Assembly: GCA_937897985.1 (NCBI GenBank)
Contig: CALCBD010000018.1
Location: 186,001-250,000, forward strand
Length of the DNA stretch: 64,000 bases
Direction: 5' to 3'
Source: an uncultured Paludibacter sp.
GTDB taxonomy: Bacteria; Bacteroidota; Bacteroidia; Bacteroidales; Paludibacteraceae
Below the pieces are notes generated by a model. That model worked only from the letters and a program-made list of their open reading frames with translations. It made no database searches and was not told where the DNA came from. Shown here piece after piece: positions 10,502 to 18,612 of the stretch. Each line of letters begins with the position of its first letter. The stretch's first letter is position 1. The position numbers and the translations under genes are program-made.

Positions 10502-12010
10502 ATGAAACAAACATTACAACTTGTACTTATTGCACTGATTTGCTTTTTACAAATTCAAAATGTGACAGCGCAACTTACTCCGAAAAGTTTAGGAACTCCG
10601 GTTTACAACGGACAGGGAAACCCCGCTACAGCTAAATTTATTCAGTTAAACACCATTAAAGACAGTGTTACCTATACACAAAAAGCCGAAGGATTTAATG
10701 TCGTCACAAAGGGTGCACAATGGATTCCTGTCACCTGGTATGCAACTTCCGACTCAGGATTCGTAGCAAACGGGGCATATACTGTCGAGGCAAAAGTTGC
10801 CGTTGCAAAATCCATGAAAAACGGATTTCAGATTGAAATGGAAGGTACGCCCGGCAAACGTTTTAAAATTGACATTGACACAACTGCTGTATACAACATG
10901 ACCTATTCGCCATCAACATCAAAGGAAGTGATTCTGAATAATTTAGATAACCGGGGAATGCATACTTACCGTGTGGCAATTGACAATTCGGATAAAGCGC
11001 ATATTTATCGCGACGACGTAAAAATCGGAACTGCTGATGCTGATGGTTTGGTCAGCTCAACTGCTTATTACAAGGATATTGAAGTAATTCAGGAAGATCA
11101 GTTTTTCGAGGATTATATTACCAGTTTTAATCCGGCTTTCCCTTCTCCGCTGAATTATGCAACTCATGCAACTTTTAAGGGTCAGATGGCAAATTTTGAC
11201 ATTACGTATAGTAACTGGGCTTATATGGGTATCGACACTGTTAAAGCCAATGTAAAAGCGGGTAAAACATCCATGTGGTTCAATAACGGAACAACAGGTG
11301 AATTGAAATTCCTCAAAAAAGGTCTTTCGGCAGGTAAATACAAACTGAGCTTCTGGTCGAAAACCAAAGCTGCAGGCGAAGCTTACAAAGGCAGCATTAA
11401 ATATGTCGGCACCGATCCGGGTGTACCTGCAGGAACAGGTTCCGATCCGGATATTATTTTATTGCCGGCAGCTACTTTAGTACCTGATAACAGAAATTTC
11501 AACTATCGTGAATATCCGTTTGACCTGCCTAAAGATGGTGATGTGCTGATTACTTTCCATAATGGCTGGTCAAATACTCAAAAACCCGGTTGGGCAAATA
11601 TATGGTTCGACGATTTGCGCATTGCAAAAGTAGTTCCGCAACCATATCTGCGTTTCGGTAAAGACAATGAAGCGGGTGTAACCGACTTTACACTCGGTTC
11701 AGTAACTTACGACATGACAGGTGCTTATTCTCCTGCCCCGAATGCCACCAACGAAATCAGAAATTCTATTGCTGATTTGTCAGTATCAAACAACAGCGGT
11801 CTGTTGAATGTTAACTACACATTAGAAAACAGTTCCAAAGCTGATATTCAGCTGCTTGATCTGAGCGGACGTATGTTGTATCAGCAAAATATGTCAGCAA
11901 ATGCAGGTTTAAATACTGTTTCGATTGCTTCGACGGGTTTGAAAGGAGTTTATTTACTGCGTGTAATTTCGAACGAAACAGCTAAAACTGTAAAGGTGGA
12001 AGTTAAATAA
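10502..12010 (+). CDS. Secreted two-module protein with T9SS sorting domain, probably carbohydrate-binding
   Basis: No enzyme family recognised. The 502-residue protein has a signal peptide ending near VTAQ (residues 21-24). A concanavalin-like segment at about 60-195 includes the pattern HTYRVAIDNSDKAHIYRDD, typical of LamG-like folds. A second beta-sandwich follows at about 215-375, with KYKLSFWSKTKA and WANIWFDDLRI, as in carbohydrate-binding modules. The C terminus (about 415-502) is a T9SS type A sorting domain with DIQLLDLSGRMLY and GVYLLRV. It is therefore probably exported and attached to the surface. The GH128-like gene follows after 69 bp and is probably in the same transcript. A glycan-binding role is inference. 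Confidence 0.75.
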   Translation: MKQTLQLVLIALICFLQIQNVTAQLTPKSLGTPVYNGQGNPATAKFIQLNTIKDSVTYTQKAEGFNVVTKGAQWIPVTWYATSDSGFVANGAYTVEAKVAVAKSMKNGFQIEMEGTPGKRFKIDIDTTAVYNMTYSPSTSKEVILNNLDNRGMHTYRVAIDNSDKAHIYRDDVKIGTADADGLVSSTAYYKDIEVIQEDQFFEDYITSFNPAFPSPLNYATHATFKGQMANFDITYSNWAYMGIDTVKANVKAGKTSMWFNNGTTGELKFLKKGLSAGKYKLSFWSKTKAAGEAYKGSIKYVGTDPGVPAGTGSDPDIILLPAATLVPDNRNFNYREYPFDLPKDGDVLITFHNGWSNTQKPGWANIWFDDLRIAKVVPQPYLRFGKDNEAGVTDFTLGSVTYDMTGAYSPAPNATNEIRNSIADLSVSNNSGLLNVNYTLENSSKADIQLLDLSGRMLYQQNMSANAGLNTVSIASTGLKGVYLLRVISNETAKTVKVEVK

Positions 12011-12079
12011 TATCCTTTACCTGCCCTCAAAAGAGGTTGAAATATCAATATTTAAGTTTTTAAACAGAAAATGTGAGTA

Positions 12080-14809
12080 ATGAGATTTGTTAAAATTAAA
12101 CGCACTTCCATTAAAACAGCCCCCGACACCCTCTTTTGTGGGCGGGGGTGCAGTTTTATTTTCTTATTTTGTATAATCTCTGTTTTTTCCTCTGCACAGC
12201 AATTATCGTGGACAGGCAATGCTGATAAAATATCGTTGTTCAACAGCGCCAACTGGCTCGATGAAGGAACAAAAAGTATTTTTAGCGGAAGTCTGACATC
12301 GGATGTTCCCGTAAACCGGAATGTATACTTTGGTGTGAATGCAACCATCGGAACCGATAAGGAAGTGAAAGGTGTTTTCGATGCCGGAACAGGAAACATA
12401 AAATTCAGCAAATCGAAAATTCGTACTGATTATGGTGAGGTTTCCGGTTTCAAATCGACGGGCAGCATTTCGCTCGACAGCGCCATTTTACTTACCGGTT
12501 TTGTAAATGCACCTCAGATAGTTATAAGTGGAAATTCGCAATTGCATTTGTACGAAAGCAATGCCATTGCGGCCGATACAAAAATTGATATTCAGGGTGA
12601 GGACGCCTGGGTGTTTTTTCATTCACTATCGCCACAGGAAGTAATTGATCGTTACGCCAGACAAATAACCATTGATGGCGTGGCATCTATTCCCTCCAGT
12701 AATTGCAGAATTACAGAATATTACGATGGTGCTGTGGTAATTCCTCACCGTTCTTCCATTAAAGCACTTTACCTCTATTCGGGAGCTAATCTGACAGGAA
12801 CAAGCAAGTATTTCAGAGTAAGTTACAGCACGAGCGCTACCGGAAATATCGGAGTGAACGGAACCAATAAAGCTGCGTCGTTTATTCTCAAAAAAGGCTA
12901 TATGGCCACTATTGCCCAGAATCAAAACGGCACAGGTGCCAATAAACTATATATTGCCGAAGACAGCGACATTATCGTTAGCGGAAAGATAAACGGGAAA
13001 AATGACACTGTAAATTTTGTCAGGGTTGCACCATGGCGCTGGATAAGTAAAAAAGGAGCCGGCGGTACAATGACTGATTTTAATACCGGATGGTCGTATA
13101 ACTGGGGGGCATCATTGTCATCATCAACTGAAAATGAATATGTTCCCATGCAATGGGCAACCTGGAACATCGATACAAATGTTGAAAATCTGAAGACAAA
13201 GCCCGATGTGACTCATCTTTTGGGATTCAACGAACCCGATCATTCAGAGCAGGCAAATATGACTGTTGAACAATGTCTTACGCTATGGCCCAAATTAATG
13301 GCAACCGGATTACGTTTAGGTTCACCTGCAATAACCGACCTCGTTCAGTTGAATGATTTTATGGATAAGGCAATTGCACGTGGCTACCGGGTTGATTATA
13401 TCTGTCTGCATAGTTACGAAAAGCGCACGGGTGATAATTACGTAAATACAATTTACAAACCCCTGTATGATAAATATAAAATTCCGCTATGGATTACCGA
13501 ATTTGCATACGGTGCACCATGGAACACCACCACAAGCGACAATATGCTCAGCTATAATAACGGAAATAAAGATTTTATACGCAAGATGGATGCTGCACCT
13601 TTCGTTGAGCGCTATGCGCTTTTTGCATGGTCAAACCCGGTATTATCCACTGATTCTCTGTTTTACTCTTACGAAAAATTGGTGGGTTCACCTGTTGGAT
13701 CAATTTCAAAATCGGTACTCTCGCCCAGAGGAATTTTTTATCGCGATTTCGAAAGTCTTCCATCCAGGGGCAATCCGTTGATTTACAGGGCGAAAATCTC
13801 TAAGGCCAAACGTGAATTAGCCGATTTGGCACTTGCAGCCGAATATGATAATAAATGTTACAGTTTTATTTCGCGAAATAACGATGGTACTTCCCGACGT
13901 AAGATTCAGATATCTGTCAGTTCATCCAAATTAAATACAGCTTATATCGGCGGAGATGGTACGGCAACTGCATCGTCAACCGAATCGTTTTTATTTGTAA
14001 AAGCCGGTGAAAACAAATACCGCCTGAAGGTGAATAACAATTGCCTTTTTCTGAGTGTTCGCAACGACTCGGTTGTAGTTGAAGCCGAAAGTACTGCAAA
14101 TAAGCAAATATGGGAAATTGTACCTGTCACCGGAACTGTATATGTGGCGCTCAGAAATGTTGGTACAGGTAAGTTCATAAATCCTTTAAACAACAGTATG
14201 GCTATTGCAACCCTGATATCTACCATCAATTCGGACGATATAAGTGCAGTACGAACAGCTCAATGGCAAATTACGTCATCAACGGTTTGCAATTGTACCG
14301 ATCCTTCGCTTGGTGTTTTCGATATGAAAGTGTATCCGCTGACAGGAAATGCACCTCTTACTGTTAAAATGAGTGGTGCCTCACTTACCAAAGAAAACAG
14401 GGATGCATTTTACCGCTGGTATGTTTTTCAGGGAGCAGATACCCTGGTTTCTACTTATTATAGTCAGGAATATACCTATACAAATCCCGGAACTTACCGG
14501 ATTCAGGTTCGGGGCAGGGATTATGTTTCGCGCAATACCACCAAAGAATTCACAGTGACTGTAAATTCTCCGGCCGGTTTAAAAAATACAACGGGTGCTG
14601 AGGTGAGCGTTTTCCCAAATCCTGTACAGGGTGATCTGAATATCTCCGGTATTGCTCAGGGTGAGGAAATAACAATTTATAATGTTCAGGGTAAACAGGT
14701 TTTGCATCAGGTTTATAACGGTAAAAGTATCAGTACATTTAATTTACCGTCCGGATTTTATCTTCTCAGGTGCAATGGATATAACCCGGTAAAGCTTTTG
14801 AAAAACTAA
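12080..14809 (+). CDS. GH128-like (Asl1-type) glycoside hydrolase with N-terminal beta-helix-like, PKD-like and T9SS domains
   Basis: Likely endo-acting surface glycanase; characterised GH128 members cut beta-1,3-glucan. The signal segment (about 1-40) has an unusually long N-region. A WTG...NW module of beta-rich repeats runs to about 310. The catalytic domain (about 310-560) has GFNEPD with candidate acid/base Glu385 and WITEFA with candidate nucleophile Glu474. A ricin-like stretch (about 600-735), a PKD-like domain (about 755-835) and a T9SS type A sorting domain (about 845-909, VSVFPNPVQGDLNISG) follow. A paralogue with the same N-terminal and catalytic domains lies at 20711. The start ATG at 12080 is the only good one, because the next residues form a GC-rich hairpin and no later ATG precedes the hydrophobic core. 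Confidence 0.85.
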   Translation: MRFVKIKRTSIKTAPDTLFCGRGCSFIFLFCIISVFSSAQQLSWTGNADKISLFNSANWLDEGTKSIFSGSLTSDVPVNRNVYFGVNATIGTDKEVKGVFDAGTGNIKFSKSKIRTDYGEVSGFKSTGSISLDSAILLTGFVNAPQIVISGNSQLHLYESNAIAADTKIDIQGEDAWVFFHSLSPQEVIDRYARQITIDGVASIPSSNCRITEYYDGAVVIPHRSSIKALYLYSGANLTGTSKYFRVSYSTSATGNIGVNGTNKAASFILKKGYMATIAQNQNGTGANKLYIAEDSDIIVSGKINGKNDTVNFVRVAPWRWISKKGAGGTMTDFNTGWSYNWGASLSSSTENEYVPMQWATWNIDTNVENLKTKPDVTHLLGFNEPDHSEQANMTVEQCLTLWPKLMATGLRLGSPAITDLVQLNDFMDKAIARGYRVDYICLHSYEKRTGDNYVNTIYKPLYDKYKIPLWITEFAYGAPWNTTTSDNMLSYNNGNKDFIRKMDAAPFVERYALFAWSNPVLSTDSLFYSYEKLVGSPVGSISKSVLSPRGIFYRDFESLPSRGNPLIYRAKISKAKRELADLALAAEYDNKCYSFISRNNDGTSRRKIQISVSSSKLNTAYIGGDGTATASSTESFLFVKAGENKYRLKVNNNCLFLSVRNDSVVVEAESTANKQIWEIVPVTGTVYVALRNVGTGKFINPLNNSMAIATLISTINSDDISAVRTAQWQITSSTVCNCTDPSLGVFDMKVYPLTGNAPLTVKMSGASLTKENRDAFYRWYVFQGADTLVSTYYSQEYTYTNPGTYRIQVRGRDYVSRNTTKEFTVTVNSPAGLKNTTGAEVSVFPNPVQGDLNISGIAQGEEITIYNVQGKQVLHQVYNGKSISTFNLPSGFYLLRCNGYNPVKLLKN
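12119..12151 (+). other. GC-rich hairpin inside the signal-peptide coding region
   Basis: CCCCCG at 12120-12125 pairs with CGGGGG at 12143-12148, and CAC/GTG continues the stem, with loop CCTCTTTT. It lies about 40 nt inside the GH128-like gene, in otherwise AT-rich DNA, and encodes part of the long N-region (APDTLFCGRGC). It could be a small inserted repeat or could affect translation. No copy is seen elsewhere in this window. Confidence 0.4.
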
Positions 14810-14817
14810 AAATATGT

Positions 14818-14885
14818 TTTGGTCAAATCATCCTCCTTTTTGAATGATGATTCGACCTTCATTTCAACTTTCGATTATACCTTTA
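14818..14885 (+). promoter_or_regulatory. Promoter with TTGGTCA-class direct-repeat operator and overlapping hairpin
   Basis: Half-site 1 is TTTGGTCAAAT from 14818. Half-site 2 (TTTGAATGAT) starts 21 bp later at 14839. The -7 box TACCTTTA (14878-14885, one mismatch) starts 39 nt after that. GGTCAAATCATC (14821-14832) and GATGATTCGACC (14846-14857) also form a 12-bp stem with one mismatch, which could end transcription from the upstream GH128-like gene. Confidence 0.5.
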
Positions 14886-14931
14886 CCGAACAAAACAGTA
14901 CAATTAATCTTCAATCAAAAATTCAGAATTT

Positions 14932-15666
14932 ATGAAAAAAAAATTACAACTTTTATTATTTTTGTCAGTGCTGTTTATCCCTGTTATCAATGCACAAACA
15001 GTGATTTTCGCTGATAATTTTGATAGTTATACCGTGGGAGCTTCGGTTACTACACTGGGTTATACAGTATGGGAAACAGGTGCTTATATAAAGGCAGATG
15101 TTCCGGGCAATAGCGGTGCAAATTATATCAATATGGCAGGTACTGCGGCAAAAAGTAATTATGTCAGAAAAACAGTTGCTGTTACTGCAGGTCATAATTA
15201 TACTTTCAGCGCATTTACCATGACACCTGCTACCAAGAATCATGCTATCGGTTACAAACTGGTTTCAGGAGCCAGCACAAACTCGGCGTTATTTACCAAC
15301 AATACCTGGACTGAACACAGCATTTCATTTACGGCTGTTAATTCCGAAAATGTTGACTTATTTATTTACATTTATGGTGCAAATACCGTAAATTCCGACG
15401 ATTGGAAACTGATTGACAATTCTGTATCCACAGCTACACAAAATACATCTTCTGCTTCTGTTCAGCTTACCAGGTCCGGTTTAAATCAGTTTTCAGTCAG
15501 TGGATGTGAAGTGAATAGCTGTTTGTTGTATGACATCAACGGAAGATTGCTTCAGACTGCATACAAAAACCGCTTTGATGTCGGGAATGCCTGCGGTAAA
15601 GGTGTTTATATAGCTAAAATAACTGATAAATCAGGCTTGGTTTATCATCGTAAATTTATATTTTAG
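14932..15666 (+). CDS. Small secreted protein with carbohydrate-binding-like domain and T9SS sorting domain
   Basis: Function not recognised beyond export. The 244-residue protein has a signal peptide ending at INAQ (residues 19-22). A single beta-sandwich (about 24-165) has a DNFDSYTVG opening, as in many secreted carbohydrate-binding-like domains, and ends with DDWKLIDNSVS. The C terminus (about 175-244) is a T9SS type A sorting domain (LLYDINGRLLQ, GKGVYIAKI, HRKFIF). It has its own promoter and a strong terminator, so it is a single-gene unit. By resemblance and by the shared operator class it may work with the 10502 protein. A role as a glycan-binding surface protein is inference. Confidence 0.7.
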   Translation: MKKKLQLLLFLSVLFIPVINAQTVIFADNFDSYTVGASVTTLGYTVWETGAYIKADVPGNSGANYINMAGTAAKSNYVRKTVAVTAGHNYTFSAFTMTPATKNHAIGYKLVSGASTNSALFTNNTWTEHSISFTAVNSENVDLFIYIYGANTVNSDDWKLIDNSVSTATQNTSSASVQLTRSGLNQFSVSGCEVNSCLLYDINGRLLQTAYKNRFDVGNACGKGVYIAKITDKSGLVYHRKFIF

Positions 15667-15728
15667 TTTTTTGGGTTGCTCTGGTTGGTTGTTAAATGAA
15701 TCACTTTTTCAATCAGAAATTTTTATTC

Positions 15729-15771
15729 AGCCGGTTATTCAGTTTAGAATAGCCGGCTATTGATTTTTTTA
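15729..15771 (+). terminator. Rho-independent terminator
   Basis: AGCCGGTTATTC (15729-15740) pairs with GAATAGCCGGCT (15747-15758) around a 6-nt loop, with only one G-U pair. A run of seven T follows at 15764-15770. It ends the unit that includes the gene stopping at 15666. Confidence 0.85.
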
Positions 15772-16173
15772 TCCTGATTTCAGATGACAGCTTTGCTGAA
15801 AACTTGTATATATTGTGAACCGGAAGTTGATGTTGTTTTTTGTTTCTGTTGATCTGAATAAGATTTCAGTGATATGCCCGTGAATGATTGAATGATACAA
15901 CTCAGTAACGATATTCCGGTAATGTCTGATTGTTTTAATTCTATGATTCTTATGGATATAACGTTTTTCAAAAAATAATAATTAACTATTCAAAAGAATC
16001 TCAACATCAGATTCCTGAGATTTGGAGGTATTGGTCGTGATTTCTAATTGTGCTACAAAATCAAATCGTCCGGAAAGGACGTCGGAGGTAATTCATCACA
16101 TCTCATGATTCACTTATTAAATACTTATGTTCCGTTTTTACATTTTTAAAACAGATGTATTTAATTTTCCTGA
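15772..16173. other. Intergenic region without a visible gene
   Basis: About 400 bp between the terminator and the GH16 promoter. A 63-codon ORF on the minus strand at 15780-15971 has no recognisable features and is probably chance. A short dyad (CGTCC-ggaaa-GGACG) lies near 16068-16082. Nothing else is evident. Confidence 0.5.
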
Positions 16174-16205
16174 TTGTGTAAGTTGAAAGCTTTTAAATAT
16201 CTTTG
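16174..16205 (+). promoter_or_regulatory. Standard Bacteroidetes promoter for the GH16-GH29 operon
   Basis: TTG at 16174-16176 and TATCTTTG at 16198-16205 are separated by 21 nt, matching both -33 and -7 elements. The 21-bp direct-repeat scaffold seen at other promoters here is absent. This operon may be expressed at a basal level, which would suit genes that release inducer; that is inference. Confidence 0.65.
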
Positions 16206-16238
16206 TATCCATACTTTAAATTTTTAATAAGATATTTC

Positions 16239-17099
16239 ATGAAAAAATCCCTTTTGCTGGTGTTTTTGTGTCTTTCAGAAATTACTTTTGCACTTCATCC
16301 CTATAAACCGGCCGTAAAAGTTCCACAGAAAGTGGACGGGAAAAAATTAGTTTTCAGTGAAGAATTTAACTATAAAGGAAAACCGGATACCACTATCTGG
16401 AATTTCGAGCAGGGATTTAAGCGCAATCACGAGTTGCAGTGGTACCAGAGCGATAATGCCAGTTGCATTGATGGCAGGTTAATTATCGAAGGCAGGAAAG
16501 AGAATTTTCCCAATCCGGATTTTGTTGCCGGAAGCAAAGACTGGCGAAAAAACAGGGAGCTGGTAAATTTTACTTCTTCGTCCATTACCACTGCCGGCAA
16601 AAAATCATGGTTATATGGCAGGTTCGAGGTACGTGCCCGCATTGATACTACAATGGGTTCGTGGCCTGCAGTGTGGTTGCTTGGTTCGGGTAGTGAGTGG
16701 CCATCGTGCGGCGAAATTGATATGATGGAATTTTATCGTTACAACAACCAATCGACAATTATGGCTAATGTTGGTTGGGGAAGTAAAGTTCGCTACAAAC
16801 CTGTATGGAATAATTTCAGAATACCATTAACAGATTTGCTGAGGAAAGATAAAAACTGGGTAAAAAAATATCATGTGTGGCGAATGGACCGGACACCTGC
16901 CGAAATCAGACTTTTTGTGGACGATGTTCTCTATAACACAACCAGTCTCAGCGAAACAATAAATGCCGATGGCTCTAATCCCTTTACAAAACCCATGTAT
17001 CTGATTCTGAATCTGGCCCTGGGGTCAAACGGTGGAACACCCGATGTTACAAAATTTCCCCTTATCTTCGAAATTGACTATGTACGTGTATATCAATAA
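16239..17099 (+). CDS. GH16 endo-glucanase, laminarinase type
   Basis: Probable endo-beta-1,3(4)-glucanase. The 286-residue protein has a signal peptide (about 1-20) and one GH16 jelly-roll domain. The active-site pattern GEIDMMEF gives nucleophile Glu159, Asp161 and acid/base Glu164. The ExDxxE spacing is that of laminarinases; agarases and porphyranases also belong to GH16, so the substrate is not certain. SWPAVWLLGSGSEWPSCGEIDMME and the C-terminal FEIDYVRVYQ are family hallmarks. I chose the ATG at 16239 over an upstream TTG because it directly precedes the signal peptide and follows a good promoter. No lipobox or T9SS domain is seen, so it is probably periplasmic. The GH29 gene follows after 12 bp. 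Confidence 0.9.
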   Translation: MKKSLLLVFLCLSEITFALHPYKPAVKVPQKVDGKKLVFSEEFNYKGKPDTTIWNFEQGFKRNHELQWYQSDNASCIDGRLIIEGRKENFPNPDFVAGSKDWRKNRELVNFTSSSITTAGKKSWLYGRFEVRARIDTTMGSWPAVWLLGSGSEWPSCGEIDMMEFYRYNNQSTIMANVGWGSKVRYKPVWNNFRIPLTDLLRKDKNWVKKYHVWRMDRTPAEIRLFVDDVLYNTTSLSETINADGSNPFTKPMYLILNLALGSNGGTPDVTKFPLIFEIDYVRVYQ

Positions 17100-17111
17100 A
17101 ATAATTTTTTA

Positions 17112-18599
17112 ATGAAAGGATTAAAACTGATTTTGACCGGAGTCATCGCAGGACTTCAGCTTGCCAGTGCTCAAATCATAACGCCATCCGATAAACCTGA
17201 CAAAACTCAGAAATTGTTGATTGAACGCGGATATGGTATGTTTATTCATTTTGGGGTAAATACTTTTACAAATCTCGAATGGTCGGATGGTAAAACGCCG
17301 GCATCAATGTTCAATCCTTCAAATCCCGATTGCGACCAATGGGTGAGGGTAGCTAAAGATGCTGGTTTCCGGTACGTGCTTCTGATAACCAAACATCATG
17401 ATGGTTTTTGTTTGTGGGACAGTAAATACACCGACTACGATGTGGCTTCATCGCCTGTAAAAACGGATGTGGTAGCTGCAGTTTCGAAAGCCTGTAAAAA
17501 ATACGGTTTGCAGTTCGGAGTGTATTATTCTCTTTGGGACAGGCATGAACCTTCGTACAGAGACCCTGACAAATCGAAATATGTGGATTATATGATCAAT
17601 CAGCTCACCGAGCTGCTGACAAACTACGGACCTGTATGTGAACTGTGGTTCGATGGTGGCTGGGACCGCAAAGTAGCCGACTGGGAACTGGACCGGTTGT
17701 ATCAGCATGTTAAAAAGTTACAACCCTATTGCGCCGTGGGAGTCAATCATACTATAGCCATAGAACCCGGAAGCCGGAAATTTGCTTTGCCGGACTCAAT
17801 GATAACGGATAATAAATATACTTTTCAATATTTTCCGGGCGATTTTCGCCTGTGGGATCCGAAAATTGCACATAAAGCGGATAAAAAACAGTATCTTCAC
17901 AACGGTGAATCGTATTATATGCCCTTCGAACACACTATTTGTCTGAGTAACCGGTGGAACTGGTTTCAAAAAAAGGAACTTATACCGGCAAGAGATTTGG
18001 ATGAATTAGAGGAATTATTTTATTGGTGCACAGATAACGACAATACTTTAGTCATTAATGTTCCGCCGGACCAAACCGGTCGGATTCGTGAACACGAGGC
18101 AAACGCAGTGATTGCATTGGGCAGACGACTGGGCATAAAAAAGAACAGATCCCTGCCCCGTAACGGAAAATTTATCTCTACAGGAGTCCCCGCTGTTGCT
18201 TCTTCTGTTTTGAATAATGACAATTTAAAGTTCGGAGCAAAGTTAGCCATCGATGGTGGAATGCAGACCCGCTGGGCTGCAGCCGATACGCTGGCGACGC
18301 TCGAAATTACTTTGGACGAAAAACTGCCTTTTAATAAAATCTCCGTTTTTGAATATCCCGACATTATTCAATCAAAAGATCAGTTTTCTACTTACCGTAC
18401 TAATCGGATACAGTCTTATTGTATTGATATATTGCATGATAATGCATGGAAAACAATTTACATGAGCGAAATGCCGATGGGCGACTGCAAAGTCATTCAC
18501 TTTCCGAAAACGTACAAAACCAAAAAACTCAGGTTCAGAGTACTTAAAGCCACGGCTCCGCCATCCATTACAGAGTTGAATATAATATACAAAAAATGA
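17112..18599 (+). CDS. GH29 alpha-L-fucosidase
   Basis: Exo-acting enzyme that removes alpha-L-fucose. The 495-residue protein has a signal peptide (to about residue 21, SAQ) and a GH29 barrel. Visible motifs are GMFIHFGVNTF, ITKHHDGFCLWDSKYTDYDV and ELWFDGGW, with Asp181 the likely nucleophile. The end of the catalytic domain (NTLVINVPPDQTGRI) is typical. A discoidin-like beta-sandwich occupies about 360-495. It is cotranscribed with GH16, which suggests that the glycan carries fucose or a related sugar; some GH29 members also accept other residues. The gene ends 13 bp from the convergent FAD oxidoreductase gene. Confidence 0.9.
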   Translation: MKGLKLILTGVIAGLQLASAQIITPSDKPDKTQKLLIERGYGMFIHFGVNTFTNLEWSDGKTPASMFNPSNPDCDQWVRVAKDAGFRYVLLITKHHDGFCLWDSKYTDYDVASSPVKTDVVAAVSKACKKYGLQFGVYYSLWDRHEPSYRDPDKSKYVDYMINQLTELLTNYGPVCELWFDGGWDRKVADWELDRLYQHVKKLQPYCAVGVNHTIAIEPGSRKFALPDSMITDNKYTFQYFPGDFRLWDPKIAHKADKKQYLHNGESYYMPFEHTICLSNRWNWFQKKELIPARDLDELEELFYWCTDNDNTLVINVPPDQTGRIREHEANAVIALGRRLGIKKNRSLPRNGKFISTGVPAVASSVLNNDNLKFGAKLAIDGGMQTRWAAADTLATLEITLDEKLPFNKISVFEYPDIIQSKDQFSTYRTNRIQSYCIDILHDNAWKTIYMSEMPMGDCKVIHFPKTYKTKKLRFRVLKATAPPSITELNIIYKK

Positions 18600-18612
18600 A
18601 AAAAAGTACCGG

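Noticed and set aside
15780..15971. 63-codon minus-strand ORF in the gap before GH16
   Set aside because: No signal, domain or promoter; low-complexity Ser/Thr-rich translation in AT-rich DNA.
16138..16205. Scaffold-type half-sites at the GH16 promoter
   Set aside because: The 21-bp windows at the required positions agree poorly, and a normal -33 TTG is present instead.
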